A program made the position numbers and the translations under genes. The notes beneath the pieces were generated by a model, which saw nothing but the letters and a program-made list of their open reading frames with translations, was not told the origin of the DNA and did no database searches. A stretch of 64,000 nt of DNA from Tomocerus qinae (lineage: Eukaryota > Arthropoda > Collembola > Entomobryomorpha > Tomoceridae): positions 34,850,909 to 34,914,908 of the forward strand of contig CM034547.1 in the NCBI GenBank assembly GCA_020055645.1, read 5' to 3'. Positions within the stretch are counted from its first letter, which is position 1; every line of letters begins with the position of its first letter. Below, in pieces: positions 38,006 through 48,300 of this stretch.

Positions 38006-38494
38006 TTACTTTAGCGTCCTTTTTGTTTCGAGATTTCTTTTTGCGTCGAAGTATCCTGCTTGATACCCAGACATGTACCAAGATAATAGTAAAGCTGGCA
38101 GTTCTCCCTTATCATAATTAAAACTGCCATCGGGAGAGGCAAGAGATGCAGGCATTGGTGGAACGGGAAAATTAGGCATGAAGTTAGACATATCCGAATT
38201 TTCATTTGCTGCATCACACATGAGGGATTTTCCACAAACAGGGTCTCTTTTTGAAGTACAGGTAACTGGCTTTTGATTTATCAAGTCTTTAGATGAATCC
38301 GTAAATGTAATGGTAGAAAAATTGTCACTTATTTCTGAAATATTTCGCTGTGACATGTCTACAGGAATCCATGGCCCCGGTCCAGGTGTTGGAGAAGTAG
38401 CGTTATCTTCGATTTTAGTCTTTTTCCACTGTTTAACTGCCTTGTCATATGCGCGTATAAGCTCAGTATCGTCCCATACATCATCTTCAGATAA
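38006..38494 (-). CDS. Smn: SMN exon 2 (Gemin2-binding helix to YG box and stop)
   Basis: The acceptor is AAATTCAAG. The single exon carries WDDTELIRAYDKAV near its start and SWYMSGYQAGYFDAKR near its end, in one uninterrupted frame of 162 codons plus stop. A 116-codon frame beginning at 38356 is simply its downstream part. Confidence 0.95.
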   Translation of the reverse strand, partial: LSEDDVWDDTELIRAYDKAVKQWKKTKIEDNATSPTPGPGPWIPVDMSQRNISEISDNFSTITFTDSSKDLINQKPVTCTSKRDPVCGKSLMCDAANENSDMSNFMPNFPVPPMPASLASPDGSFNYDKGELPALLLSWYMSGYQAGYFDAKRNLETKRTLK

Positions 38495-39262
38495 CTTGAA
38501 TTTAATAAAAGAGGAATTGAGAGATTATTATAATAATATATAATATATCATCAAAAACAATAATAAAATAAAATTAATCATCTTTAAATGCAGAGTTTAA
38601 AATTATGTAAAGGTATTGTTACATTACGCTAACATGTCCGTACAGAAAGGATAGGAGATTTATACTTGCTATCCTTCTAATGCAAACAAAGTTTCCATAG
38701 GGTTAGATTTGTCGCCAAGTCAGTCTGTGTTAAAATTGATTTAAACCTGTGAAAGCTATGTCACACCCTACTGCCCCGTACGAAAGTCATTTTGGATATG
38801 ATCTCTAAGCTGTTTCCATAGGGCTGTAAAATACAGATCAAATTTGTAAACTTAAATGGAGATTGACCAATTAATGTTTTCAATAATGTACCCCAATGCA
38901 TACCTCCGTGTACTAAATTTAGCACATGAAGGTATGCATTGGGGTACATCATTGAAAACATTAATTTGATCTGTTTTTTTACAGCCCTATGGAAACAGCT
39001 TAGAGATCATATCCAAAGTGACTTTCGTACGGGGCAGTAGGGTGTGACATAGCTTTCACAGGTTTAAATCAATTTTAACACAGACTGACTTGGCGACAAA
39101 TCTAACCCTATGGAAACTTTGTTTGCATTAGAAGGATAGCAAGTATAAACCTCCTATCCTTTCTGTACGGACATGTTAGCGTAATGTAACAATAAAGGGA
39201 CAGGGACAACGGATGACGGAGTGAAAACTTACATTTCTTTCACTGATCGACGCCATTACCAT
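38006..39262 (-). CDS. Smn: Survival motor neuron (SMN) protein, Tudor-less, 172 aa
   Basis: SMN oligomers with Gemin2 assemble Sm rings on spliceosomal snRNAs. There are two exons, 39233-39262 and 38006-38494, joined in phase 0. The N-terminus MVMASISERN runs into LSEDDVWDDTELIRAYDKAV, the conserved Gemin2-binding helix. After a short Pro/Gly stretch (SPTPGPGPW) comes a Ser/Asn-rich linker, a proline patch (PNFPVPPMP) and the C-terminal YG box ALLLSWYMSGYQAGYF. The central Tudor domain that binds dimethylarginine of Sm proteins in human and fly SMN is missing. There is no intron between helix and YG box, so splicing cannot restore it. A second in-frame ATG lies at 39254-39256. SMN is divergent from NPRL2. 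Confidence 0.94.
38614..39194. mobile_element. 581-bp foldback filling SMN intron 1
   Basis: TATTGTTACATTACGCTAAC at 38614 onward is the reverse complement of the sequence ending at 39194, and the match extends inward along ~240-bp arms with small indels. Possible target duplications are TA (TA|TTG...CAA|TA) or AAGG. The 96-bp palindromic MITE (38870-38965) occupies the centre. The element takes up about 79% of the 738-nt intron. Confidence 0.85.
38870..38965. mobile_element. 96-bp palindromic MITE, copy 2
   Basis: It differs from 36391-36486 by about two bases and has the same length and TTAA boundaries. It sits at the centre of the 581-bp foldback, so it is either an insertion in the loop or the core from which the larger element grew. 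Confidence 0.8.
39233..39262 (-). CDS. Smn: SMN exon 1
   Basis: Ten codons from ATG (MVMASISERN), donor AAT|GTAAGT, phase 0. Translation may instead begin at the third codon (MASIS), giving 170 aa. Confidence 0.85.
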
Positions 39263-39488
39263 CGAATCGAGTAATTAGTACTTTTAATTGGTTGTTGTTG
39301 TGTTGTGTGTTGGCTACTAAAAAATATGTTCACGGCGCGTAGTCACTAGTGTTTCAGTTTTCAGTATCCCTGCACTGCCAACGTGCCACAAGGTCAACTG
39401 CAGTTTACCTGAAAATATGCAATTGAAAACAAAATATAATACATCGCCGAGGTTCGCAATACGCTTCTTTTTTTATTACCGCACTCTA

Positions 39489-39650
39489 AAGCCTAAACTA
39501 TAGTTCCCGTTTCATCGTTAAGTTCACGTTTGGTGACGTCAAAATGACGTCATATCACATTTAAAATTTTTTTAAAATTACTGTAGTGACGTCATTTTGA
39601 CGTCATCAAACGTGAACTTAACGATGAAACGGGAACTATAGTTTAGGCTT
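39489..39650. mobile_element. 162-bp foldback carrying four CRE octamers
   Basis: AAGCCTAAACTATAGTTCCC at the left end is inverted at the right end, giving ~70-bp arms that are almost perfect. It contains TGACGTCA at 39534-39541, 39545-39552, 39587-39594 and 39598-39605. It lies 230-390 bp upstream of the SMN start and about 1 kb upstream of NPRL2. Confidence 0.8.
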
Positions 39651-39839
39651 AACCGTGCGTATGGCCTGAACTTTTGCTTTGCAACTTAAAGCGTAAAGAT
39701 CCCTTGTGCTGGCTGGGAGCACAAGGAAGGGATAGACATGGAAAAAAGAGGCTTATCAAATGTTAGATTAATATTTGCCTCTTTTTTGACCTAACCCAAT
39801 AAAATTGAAACGACCAAATATTTTTTATGTTAATTTTTA

Positions 39840-39858
39840 TTAGGTTAGGTTAGGTTAG
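39840..39858 (+). repeat. Short TTAGG array
   Basis: Nearly four TTAGG units in the SMN-NPRL2 intergenic region. Same unit as at 37091-37116. Confidence 0.75.
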
Positions 39859-40259
39859 AAGAAAGGCGAAAATAGTGACGGGTGGCTTATAAAGTGAGTA
39901 AATATACTGAAGACTAAACTCGTCATTCTTAAATTGGGGAAAGAACTTAGAAACATTTGGGTATCATTTTCCATTGGGAAAAGAACTTAGAAAATTTCCG
40001 GTTACTGCGTCCCGTTTGCAGCAACCCAAACAGAGTGAACGCTAATCAAAACTCAAAGTTAGCAGTTTATTCAGTTGATGGTTGTCCGTTAGATTTATTT
40101 GCCTATTTGATGGATTAAATATTGATAACTGACTAATATACCACAACTCTGGTCAGTTTATACGGAACTTACAGTTCAGTCGGTGTAGTGTCCATAGTCA
40201 ATAATGTCCAGTCCAATGTCAGTTAAAATTTTAACGTTAAATTTTGTGATTAGTGATGT

Positions 40260-40287
40260 AAATAAATTATTATTATTATTATTATTC
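40260..40287 (+). repeat. (ATT)n microsatellite
   Basis: A run of ATT/TTA triplets in the NPRL2 upstream region. Confidence 0.7.
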
Positions 40288-40631
40288 AAAATTAGTACCA
40301 CAGATCCTGCCGGGCCGGATGCTAGTAAATATAACGTGACCTCTCACTGGCTCAATCACATTCGCTACGACCATCAGAAGATTCTGTAACACGAAATTCG
40401 AATTGCATTTTGGTTGGATTAATCGAAGCTAAAGCTACTATACTACTGCAGTAACTGACTGTTACAAAACATTACAAAACTAACTAACTTACAAAATTTA
40501 TTTTTTTCTGGAAACATTTTGGTGTTTAGTTTGATTTTGTAAGCGTTTGTATTTTGATATATATTATGTGATTTCATTCAGGTGCATTGAATGAAAGTCA
40601 GAAGTTTGAGGTATATCATATACTACCTTCT

Positions 40632-40716
40632 ATGATGACAATGACTGATTCCACTATTGACCAAGGAAATTCGGACAACAACGAAGAAGGTCTATTTGAA
40701 GGATGTGGACGAGAAG
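40632..40716 (+). CDS. Nprl2: NPRL2 exon 1
   Basis: Encodes MMTMTDSTIDQGNSDNNEEG and ends GAAG|GTAATA in phase 1. It is absent from vertebrate NPRL2. The start is inferred, because the frame stays open upstream as far as 40582. Confidence 0.7.
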
Positions 40717-43116
40717 GTAATAGCCTCTAGAATGGTGCTAGTTGGATTATATTATTATTCTATTACCATAATCTAGTAATAGCCTCTAGACACTAGCAGA
40801 CAAGAATGAAGGGCATAAAATTGCGATTGGAATGCAGCAAGGAAAAGGAAAGGATCATGTATTCAGTATACATTTTAGTCATTGCTTATTTGTAAAATTT
40901 AATATGGTTTTTGTTTTGTTTTTTATTAAAAAATTGTTATAGGTCCGATACGGGCAATATTTTTAAGCGAATTTCATCACATAGCGGGACCGAAAATAGT
41001 TTTTCAATATCCACCGGATACCATTTCGAAAGAAATATTTGATGCTGTTTCGACTTACATTATTCCTAAGACACATTTGCAAAGACTCACTATGACTGTA
41101 AATGTATTAGGAAAGAAAATCATTGGATTTCCCATTCAGATCAAAAATGATAAATACGAAAGAAATGCGTTTTATTTCAATACATGCTTTGTTTGTGACG
41201 CCTGGGCAAGAACTGTGCAATATGAGTCTGTTTTGACTAAACTGGCAGAATTTTTTAACGCCTTGGAGGTGGAAACAGAATATCTATCAAAAAATTCGAC
41301 AATGGGGCCCAATACTGAAAGAGAATTAGAAAATGTTTTCGAAGCAATTATTTCTGGTCTAAACGGCAGTCTTCGTGAATGTTCAATTGTTTTTCGTGAG
41401 CGGTTATTGAAATTGAAAGTGGTACCGGCAGTCCTTAGTGATCCTCCTCAAGTTGAAAACCATCAAGTTCCTGTTTTCATAATGGATGTGAATCCGATTG
41501 AAAAGTGGGACCTTACCACGCAGCAAATTATTCCCTATGTCGACGGATTTAACCACGTTGTTAAAATAGGTAAAAAAGGATCTTCGGTTTTTTAAGGAAT
41601 GATTAAGGAACATTTATTAAGATTGACAACTACTAAAACTACTTCATGGTTTGCTCTGCTGCTATCGAAATTAAAAGCTTATGGATGATGGATGCTACCT
41701 GTGCTTGCCAGTTCTCACTTAAAAACAAGTAGTGGTAGTAGTAGTTAATTGTTAGTTTATATCCTTTTAAAATATTTCACATTTGGTTTGGTACTTATGG
41801 TGAATGTATTTGTTTACTTGCAGGGTTCTTGGCGGATGTTGATACTAATTTAGTGAAAGTTTGTTTGCAGAATTTGTTATACTATCGAGTTATCAAGTTT
41901 ATTCCCATATTTCAGTATAGTAATACGTACTGTACTACCCCAGAAATCCATTCAAAACTGATTATGGGAAGTACTGCTTTTAAAGCGGAATGTACTTATA
42001 TTGTATCCAGGACCGAACACGTAAGGAGTCTCAAAATAGTATATATACCTAGTATTATAAGTATTAATAAAAATTTCTGGTCTCAGTTGAACACTCCGTA
42101 GTAAGCCAATGTTAGGGTACAGATTTCGAAATTCGAAAGTCTCATTACGATTGTACTTCACGCTGCTTCACCTCGCTCGTATAATCACCAATTATTTATG
42201 ATATTTGTTATTGCTATATATTCGTTGTTACGAATAATTCAAACATACAAGAAACTACATTGATTATTGTTTACGTACGTGTGCATAAGTCTAACGTCAC
42301 GTTTTATACGCAAATGTGCAATTCAATAAAACTAAACTTTCTTTTTAAATAATTATACCTTAACTGTTAACTTTTGTTACTAACTATTAACCTTTATTTT
42401 TGTCCTAATCATTAAGGAAATGTTGTCTAGCAATAACATGATTGATTTGATTTAAACGGAGGTATGTGGTTTTTAATATTGTTGAATAAGGTGATTAAAT
42501 ATTTACTTCTTTTTATCTGTTACAGACAAGACCAAATTTTGCTGATGTTGTTCGATTTTACTGTGGAATGAAAAGAGGTGTGACTATAAAAGAACTTTGT
42601 TGTAGATTCAGAACAGTTTCAGCAACTTCTACTACAACGAATCGTTCATTGTCTTTAGACGGCTCTAAATATGGATCCTCAAAATATAGTGACCATTCTC
42701 TTTCGTCGTCTACACAATCCAGGACATCATCAAATCCAACGACGCCAATTAAACTTAATTTCCATCCAGCAACACAGTCTTCAAAATCGTCCGAATTCAA
42801 ATCCATATCCAGTGTAATTGACGAAAGACGCTTAGTTTTGTTTGGTCTTGTGCATGGCATTATTCGTCGCATTGAAAAGTATCCGATTCTGCAATGCAAT
42901 CTTCAAAGAGTGCCATATCATATTAGTACTGGGTTTAACTACGACAGTGAAAGTAAGGATCACTGGTTGCAATATAGGAAGAAATACGAATCTTTGTATA
43001 AGATGTTTGATGGACAACATACATTCGACCAGATTTGTTTAGCCCATGAACTATCACAAAGTCAATTAGATGATATGGTAGAAAGAGACCCTGATGTTGT
43101 TAATATTTGGAAGTAA
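40632..43116 (+). CDS. Nprl2: NPRL2, GATOR1 complex subunit, 499 aa
   Basis: NPRL2 with NPRL3 and DEPDC5 forms GATOR1, the GTPase-activating complex for RagA/B that turns off TORC1 at the lysosome when amino acids are low. The exons are 40632-40716, 40943-41569, 41824-42020 and 42526-43116, all joined in frame. Conserved strings are FLSEFHHIAGPKIVFQYP, YERNAFYFN, WDLTTQQIIPYVDGF, LLYY, FQYSNTYC and VIDERRLVLFG. Arg102 in YERNAF aligns with human Arg78, the GAP arginine finger. The protein is longer than human NPRL2 (380) because of a ~29-residue acidic N-terminus and a Ser/Thr-rich insert at about 332-398. The frame is open upstream of the ATG back to an acceptor-like TTTCATTCAG at 40581, so an upstream coding or 5'UTR exon is possible. 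Confidence 0.94.
40943..41569 (+). CDS. Nprl2: NPRL2 exon 2 (longin-like N-terminal domain)
   Basis: The acceptor is TTGTTATAG and the donor ATAG|GTAAAA. It contains the N-terminal longin-type domain with the predicted arginine finger, and ends within WDLTTQQIIPYVDGFNHVVK. Confidence 0.94.
41824..42020 (+). CDS. Nprl2: NPRL2 exon 3
   Basis: The acceptor is TTTACTTGCAG and the donor GTAAGG. It encodes FLADVDTNLVKVCLQNLLYY and IPIFQYSNTYCTTPE and ends in phase 0. Confidence 0.93.
42526..43116 (+). CDS. Nprl2: NPRL2 exon 4 (C-terminal winged-helix region, stop)
   Basis: The acceptor is ATCTGTTACAG, phase 0. It contains ADVVRFYCGMKRGVTIKEL, a ~66-residue Ser/Thr-rich insert, then DERRLVLFGLVHGIIRRIEK and the conserved end DPDVVNIWK. 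Confidence 0.93.
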   Translation, partial: TRPNFADVVRFYCGMKRGVTIKELCCRFRTVSATSTTTNRSLSLDGSKYGSSKYSDHSLSSSTQSRTSSNPTTPIKLNFHPATQSSKSSEFKSISSVIDERRLVLFGLVHGIIRRIEKYPILQCNLQRVPYHISTGFNYDSESKDHWLQYRKKYESLYKMFDGQHTFDQICLAHELSQSQLDDMVERDPDVVNIWK

Positions 43117-45284
43117 AATTGCCACAACAAAAGGTTTCTGAACATTCCATTTTTATTTTTACCTTATTTCTGGTTATAATTAATGAAAAAACTCAATCGA
43201 TTTTAATGCAGAATGTATAAAATGTGTACCCAGGTGAATAATTCAAATTTCAAGCAACTGAATGAATGAAGACTAACGACAATAATAGAATACTCTTTCT
43301 CTACTATTTGCGCAGTAAATGGACTGAGACTAAAATTGATTGCCTTATAAGTAATTACGTAAGAAGGAAAAAACTTTTGCCCGAACTTACAAAACTGTTA
43401 GTTGAGTTTTTTTCACTAAGAGTCGATTCGAAAATAATAATATTAACACTCCATATTCAATGTTGAATCCAATATTCGTTGAAATGAAACTTTGAAATTC
43501 AAGTGAAATATTCGATATTTTTGAATTTTTTTTGGGATTCTAGTCTAGTATTCTAGTCTTAGGATTATCCTCCTATCTTCGAATATGCTCTTTTTTGATG
43601 ATGTCTATCTAATAGTTGTAATTAATTTAATGCTAATGTCATCTATTGCCAAAATGGCAAATATTGGGAGCCAAAGATACGGTTAAAAAAAATTCCAATT
43701 GTTGAAGTATATTGGCAATTTTGACTTTTTTGACTGCCTAGTCAATTCCAATAATTTTTGGTCATGAGTCATGAATAACCACATAAAATTTTGTTTTCTG
43801 TTGAATGTATATTATTTCTATATTACAGAGAAACGCAATAACTATATTTTAGCAAGAAAAAATTAAAATCATTTGTGCTAAAAAATTTTGCTATTAAGCA
43901 AAAACTTATCATCTTTTATCGAATGTGGTTTTTATTTATTTTCACTTACAATTTATCGGACCCTCCTCTTCAAAGGAATAAAATCGAAATATTGTGCCTC
44001 CCTAATTAAATTTTCAACAAAATGTTGTAATAATCAATGTTCAACTAAATAAAGTAATATTAAAAATGTTTTTAAAAAAAGTATAGCTGCAATGCTTTGG
44101 TGTGTATTTGTTGTTTACTCCATCCACTCAAAGTCTGTTTTTGAAACGTCCCCTTTATTGACACACTCGTCATCGAGGTTCGATTACTTTGTGTGCCATA
44201 CATACGCGGACCAAGTGTTGGGTCTAAAAATTACCCTGATTTTGTTGAGATAGAGTTTGAACTTTAAACCATATGAATTTAAGAAGTGAGACTCTATTGA
44301 TCATAAAACTGATTTGGGCTGTTGTAGGAACACTATTTTGAAAATAACCAACTGCTGGCATTTGTACTTTTTGGCGTACATTCCTATACTTTCCCACTTT
44401 CTCACTCTATGTATTCTCACTCTCACACGAAATGTATTTTTTACTCACATTTTACTATAGACTGTTCTGCACACAACTTAGCACCTAATCCACACAATTT
44501 TGGGGTTGTCCCCTTGTATTGTTATCTGTATGAAGTATGGGGTAGTTTCATTCATCTATACTAATGGCTGTATTATATGTTGACTTAGATTTCTTGGGTC
44601 TGCGTAATTCTCTTTTTGGGGAAACGTGTCATAAAGCAGCCTACACTTATTGATGCCAATACAGGTTTCATAAAAAGTAACGCTTCATATGACTTTCACC
44701 ATGTAATTTGGTCACAGTGGTGAAAGCTGTAACACATCTTTAAAACTTTGGTAATAAAAAAATTAAGTCTAAGGTGTGTAGTCGAGCGAATTTCTGTTAT
44801 GATTTTCCGTTTGGTTTCAGATAAGTCATGATGATATACACCAAGAAAGTTAGATAAGTTTATCTAACCTTTAGTTAGCTGTGTACTAGTTGTAATAATA
44901 GACAAAACTACAACAAAGTGAATATCATATCATATCATGTCATGCAAAAAAAGATTGACCATGACACTTTGAATTTGGCTTTTATTGTGTTGCCTATGAG
45001 TTTGTTACAGTGCTATAAAGCTATATTTCGCTTTACGCAACAAATAAACGTAAACGAAATATAGAGAAAGATAACAAAAGTTTTGGTTTATGACTCGTAT
45101 CTCCTGCTTCTTACTGTGCGTGGCGTGACGTGGTATGTGACTGTAAGTGTGTGTCCTCCTTCCTCGAAACTGTTTATATTTATGTTCCTGGATATTAGGA
45201 GATGAGACAAGAGATGTGGTAATGATAACTGTCCCACGTACACTTTTCTATGATACTTATGATATCGTCATTTTATGATTATAG
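43117..45284. other. NPRL2 3' flank and intergenic DNA
   Basis: No exon seen. Plus-strand AATAAA hexamers occur near 43976 and 44046 and could end the NPRL2 transcript with a long 3'UTR, but none is close to the stop codon. Confidence 0.4.
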
Positions 45285-45397
45285 ATATGTTGGCAAAGCA
45301 TTCGATGGAACAGCCGCCGAGACATACAGGGCGACATAAAAAAGTAGATTTGGTGAAAGCAGGAGGGAAGACAGTAGCACATACTTATCCTTACTTG
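45285..45397 (+). CDS. Weak candidate exon, unknown product
   Basis: After an acceptor-like TGATTATAG, a frame reads MLAKHSMEQPPRHTGRHKK and then DLVKAGGKTVAHTYPYL before a possible donor GTGCGT. It is richer in G+C than its surroundings. Two other frames are also open for about 20 codons, no family is recognised, and the donor is weak. Confidence 0.18.
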
Positions 45398-48300
45398 GTG
45401 CGTCTCTCTCTGTAATGTCAGTCCAATGTCATCCATAGATTTCCTCTTTTTCTCCTAGTGTCTACTTAATCTGACTTTTTCTGTGAAAGAATCATAGAGT
45501 GAATGGGGATGATCCTCACATGAGTAATTCAGGCTTTCTGCGAGGGTTTGGCTGTGATTGCAGTATTATGTTCATTTCATATCCCTTATATATACTGTTC
45601 TAACTGTTGTGTTTCTGTAGGATATACATTACATATATATGTGGTGACATGCAATTTAGTCAGAAAATCAGAACTCTGGTTAGTCACTTAACAATCAAGA
45701 ACTAGGCAGAAAGGAGAAATGTTTAGGTAGTATTACCGATGGCATTGATGTATACACATTAGCGGTGCTATATAAACCATTTTTAATCTATTCAACCGTA
45801 TTGAATGCTTAGGACATGGCTACTAATTGATATTCCAAATTCCACCAGTATTACCATATGTCTTTAACTTTTCCGCTTTCTTCTAAAGCATATAAGTAAA
45901 TATGTACTTGTCACTTATTATTACTATTACTTTCACCTCTATTTCGTTTCTACTTATTACTCCAACAATATCCGCTCTGAATACTGAAGTTAATATAAAT
46001 ATATACTATATACAATAAGGTAAATGTCTATCTCTCTCTATTATAGCATGGCCACCCAATGATCTGCTTAAAGGCGTTGTTTGTTAAATCAGTTGGAATA
46101 TACAATTCGTTTGTATGTGTTTTTATAATATTCGTTTACTGTTTGCTTAGGTCTGTTATCATAGTATCACAGTATTTTCGCTTTCTATACAGTTTTGTGA
46201 ATTGAGCATCTTTCGACTAAAAGACCCCACGAAGCTTTTGGCATCTCCATGATTTCACTTGAGTTATGATTCATGTTGTTTTAGATGACAGTCAACAGAA
46301 CAGAAGAGAGAGAGTAGCAATGCAATGAAAAGGAAGAAGGGACGACTGAGCTGACTTCTCATTTATTATATCCTATTATTTTCATATTGCCTATCAGATT
46401 ATTACGGGATGTGGAGATTGGGGAAGCATATTTCATATAAATATGTTGAGTAGTGCTACTCAGATAAATATAATTGACTCATCTCATCCATAAACCCACT
46501 GCATTAACATTAGTTTTCGAACCTTATGCTATTGAGCAAAAGACTATTGAATACACATACACAATCTCTATTTTCCACCCCTGCTTGTAGCAATATAGAA
46601 TCCAAGAGGATGATCGAATGAAGCCAATGAAAGTAAAGATATGGCAGATAGATGACAGATTTGATTATGTGTACTTATTTTGGGATGTTAGTTGGCTTTA
46701 TTTTATTTATGTACTTTCTTTTAGTCAATGTGCGTGGTCTGTCTATCTGTATATGATAAGTACCAAGTTATAATTCTTCTGTGGGATGCACTTACGATGA
46801 TCTTATGACGGCTTCCCACTTCCCATTTCTATCTGAACAACTGGCTACCTACCTATAGTCAAAGACCACTATTGGGATCTAACACAAGCCCTTAAAAAGA
46901 CAACGGTATAAATTTCAAAGTAATATCAAACTAACTGTAACTCAACATTAAATGCTATATTATATTATGCTTTATGTATGTGTACATTTCAAACGATCAG
47001 AAGACAGATAGTAAAGATAAAACCTTTATACAAGCAATGAATCATGACCATAAGTAAAAGTCCATCACTTCTTGAATGGAAATTGAAATTACAAACCGGT
47101 CACTGCACTACTATAAGTGTCACTTATATAACTGAGGACTGTCTAAAAACGACACTTACCTTGTTACATTCTTGTTTGTGTAAAGTTATTAGATATCTTA
47201 GTTGTTATTATTGTACAATACATTACCTGTCTGACGATTGGCATTGTAAAAGAGAAATGATTGAATTACATAGGATTAAAGTTTTCTGAATTGATATCTG
47301 TGTGATATTGAGAGCCGTACGCTGTTGGATCCCCTTGAATGATTACAATTAGCCTTTAGCAAATCTATATACAATTAAATACCAAATGTATTTATTTACA
47401 TCTATAAACAGGAACACATCTACCAACATTCAACAATATTGTTGTGTGGTTTTAGTAAACAAACTTACTAACGAGAAGAAATTTTATTTCCCAACAAATA
47501 TTAAATCAATTTATATAATCACAAGCTTGTTATTGTTATATTATACCATGCTATATCATAAGCGTAATTCATACGCACATGTAGTGCGTTCCATCCAATG
47601 CAATGTTAAGCATGTCTGTGTCATAGTGTCATACATCAAAACCAGTCCCTTCTTCAAGTAAACTTATATCCCTGACACCGTCATTAACAAATATACTTTT
47701 AACACTGTCGTGTGTATTGAAATCGAATTGATTTGATTTTTATGATTTGGTTTGCTAAGAGTTGTGCTTGAAAAACTTCTCATTGTCAGACTTGTAAAGT
47801 CAGATGCATGTACGTGAAGTCAAAATTTGACAAATCGTTTTCCACAGCAAAAAACTTGAATGGAAATAATGGAAGATTGCACTTATTATTAATGAGTACC
47901 TACTACCCACTGTATGAAGGGATGATTCAGTAAAAGACACCTTAAAATCATTTTTTGTAGCGTTTTATGAAGTGTACAGTAACGACGAAGAGTAAAAACA
48001 GATCTATTAGCCAGACCAATGAAGGTGGGCAAGAGCACTTTTTGTCTCGTTGAAGTATTTAGAGCATTTAAATTGGTTGCTACTACATTTTTATAAAGAT
48101 AAAAAGCAGTAGATAGTTTGGGATCAATGGTGGGTACGGACGCAAACGGTAGACTATACTGCACTGGATAGATCCACTGGATATCATATAAAGGTCGGAT
48201 CGCATCGTACTGCTTCTTGGCATTTAGGAAACTATTTTTTGTAGTAATATTATCTATTTTGTGCGTTTTCATTAAATAAATTCATAAATTAAACCTATAA

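Noticed and set aside
42558-42899. 113-codon minus-strand frame
   Set aside because: It is the antisense shadow of NPRL2 exon 4.
47889-48272. 127-codon open frame on the minus strand
   Set aside because: No recognisable motif, no convincing splice sites and no compositional shift. Frames of 108-123 codons occur by chance elsewhere in this window (18266-18592, 25505-25843, 61709-62080).
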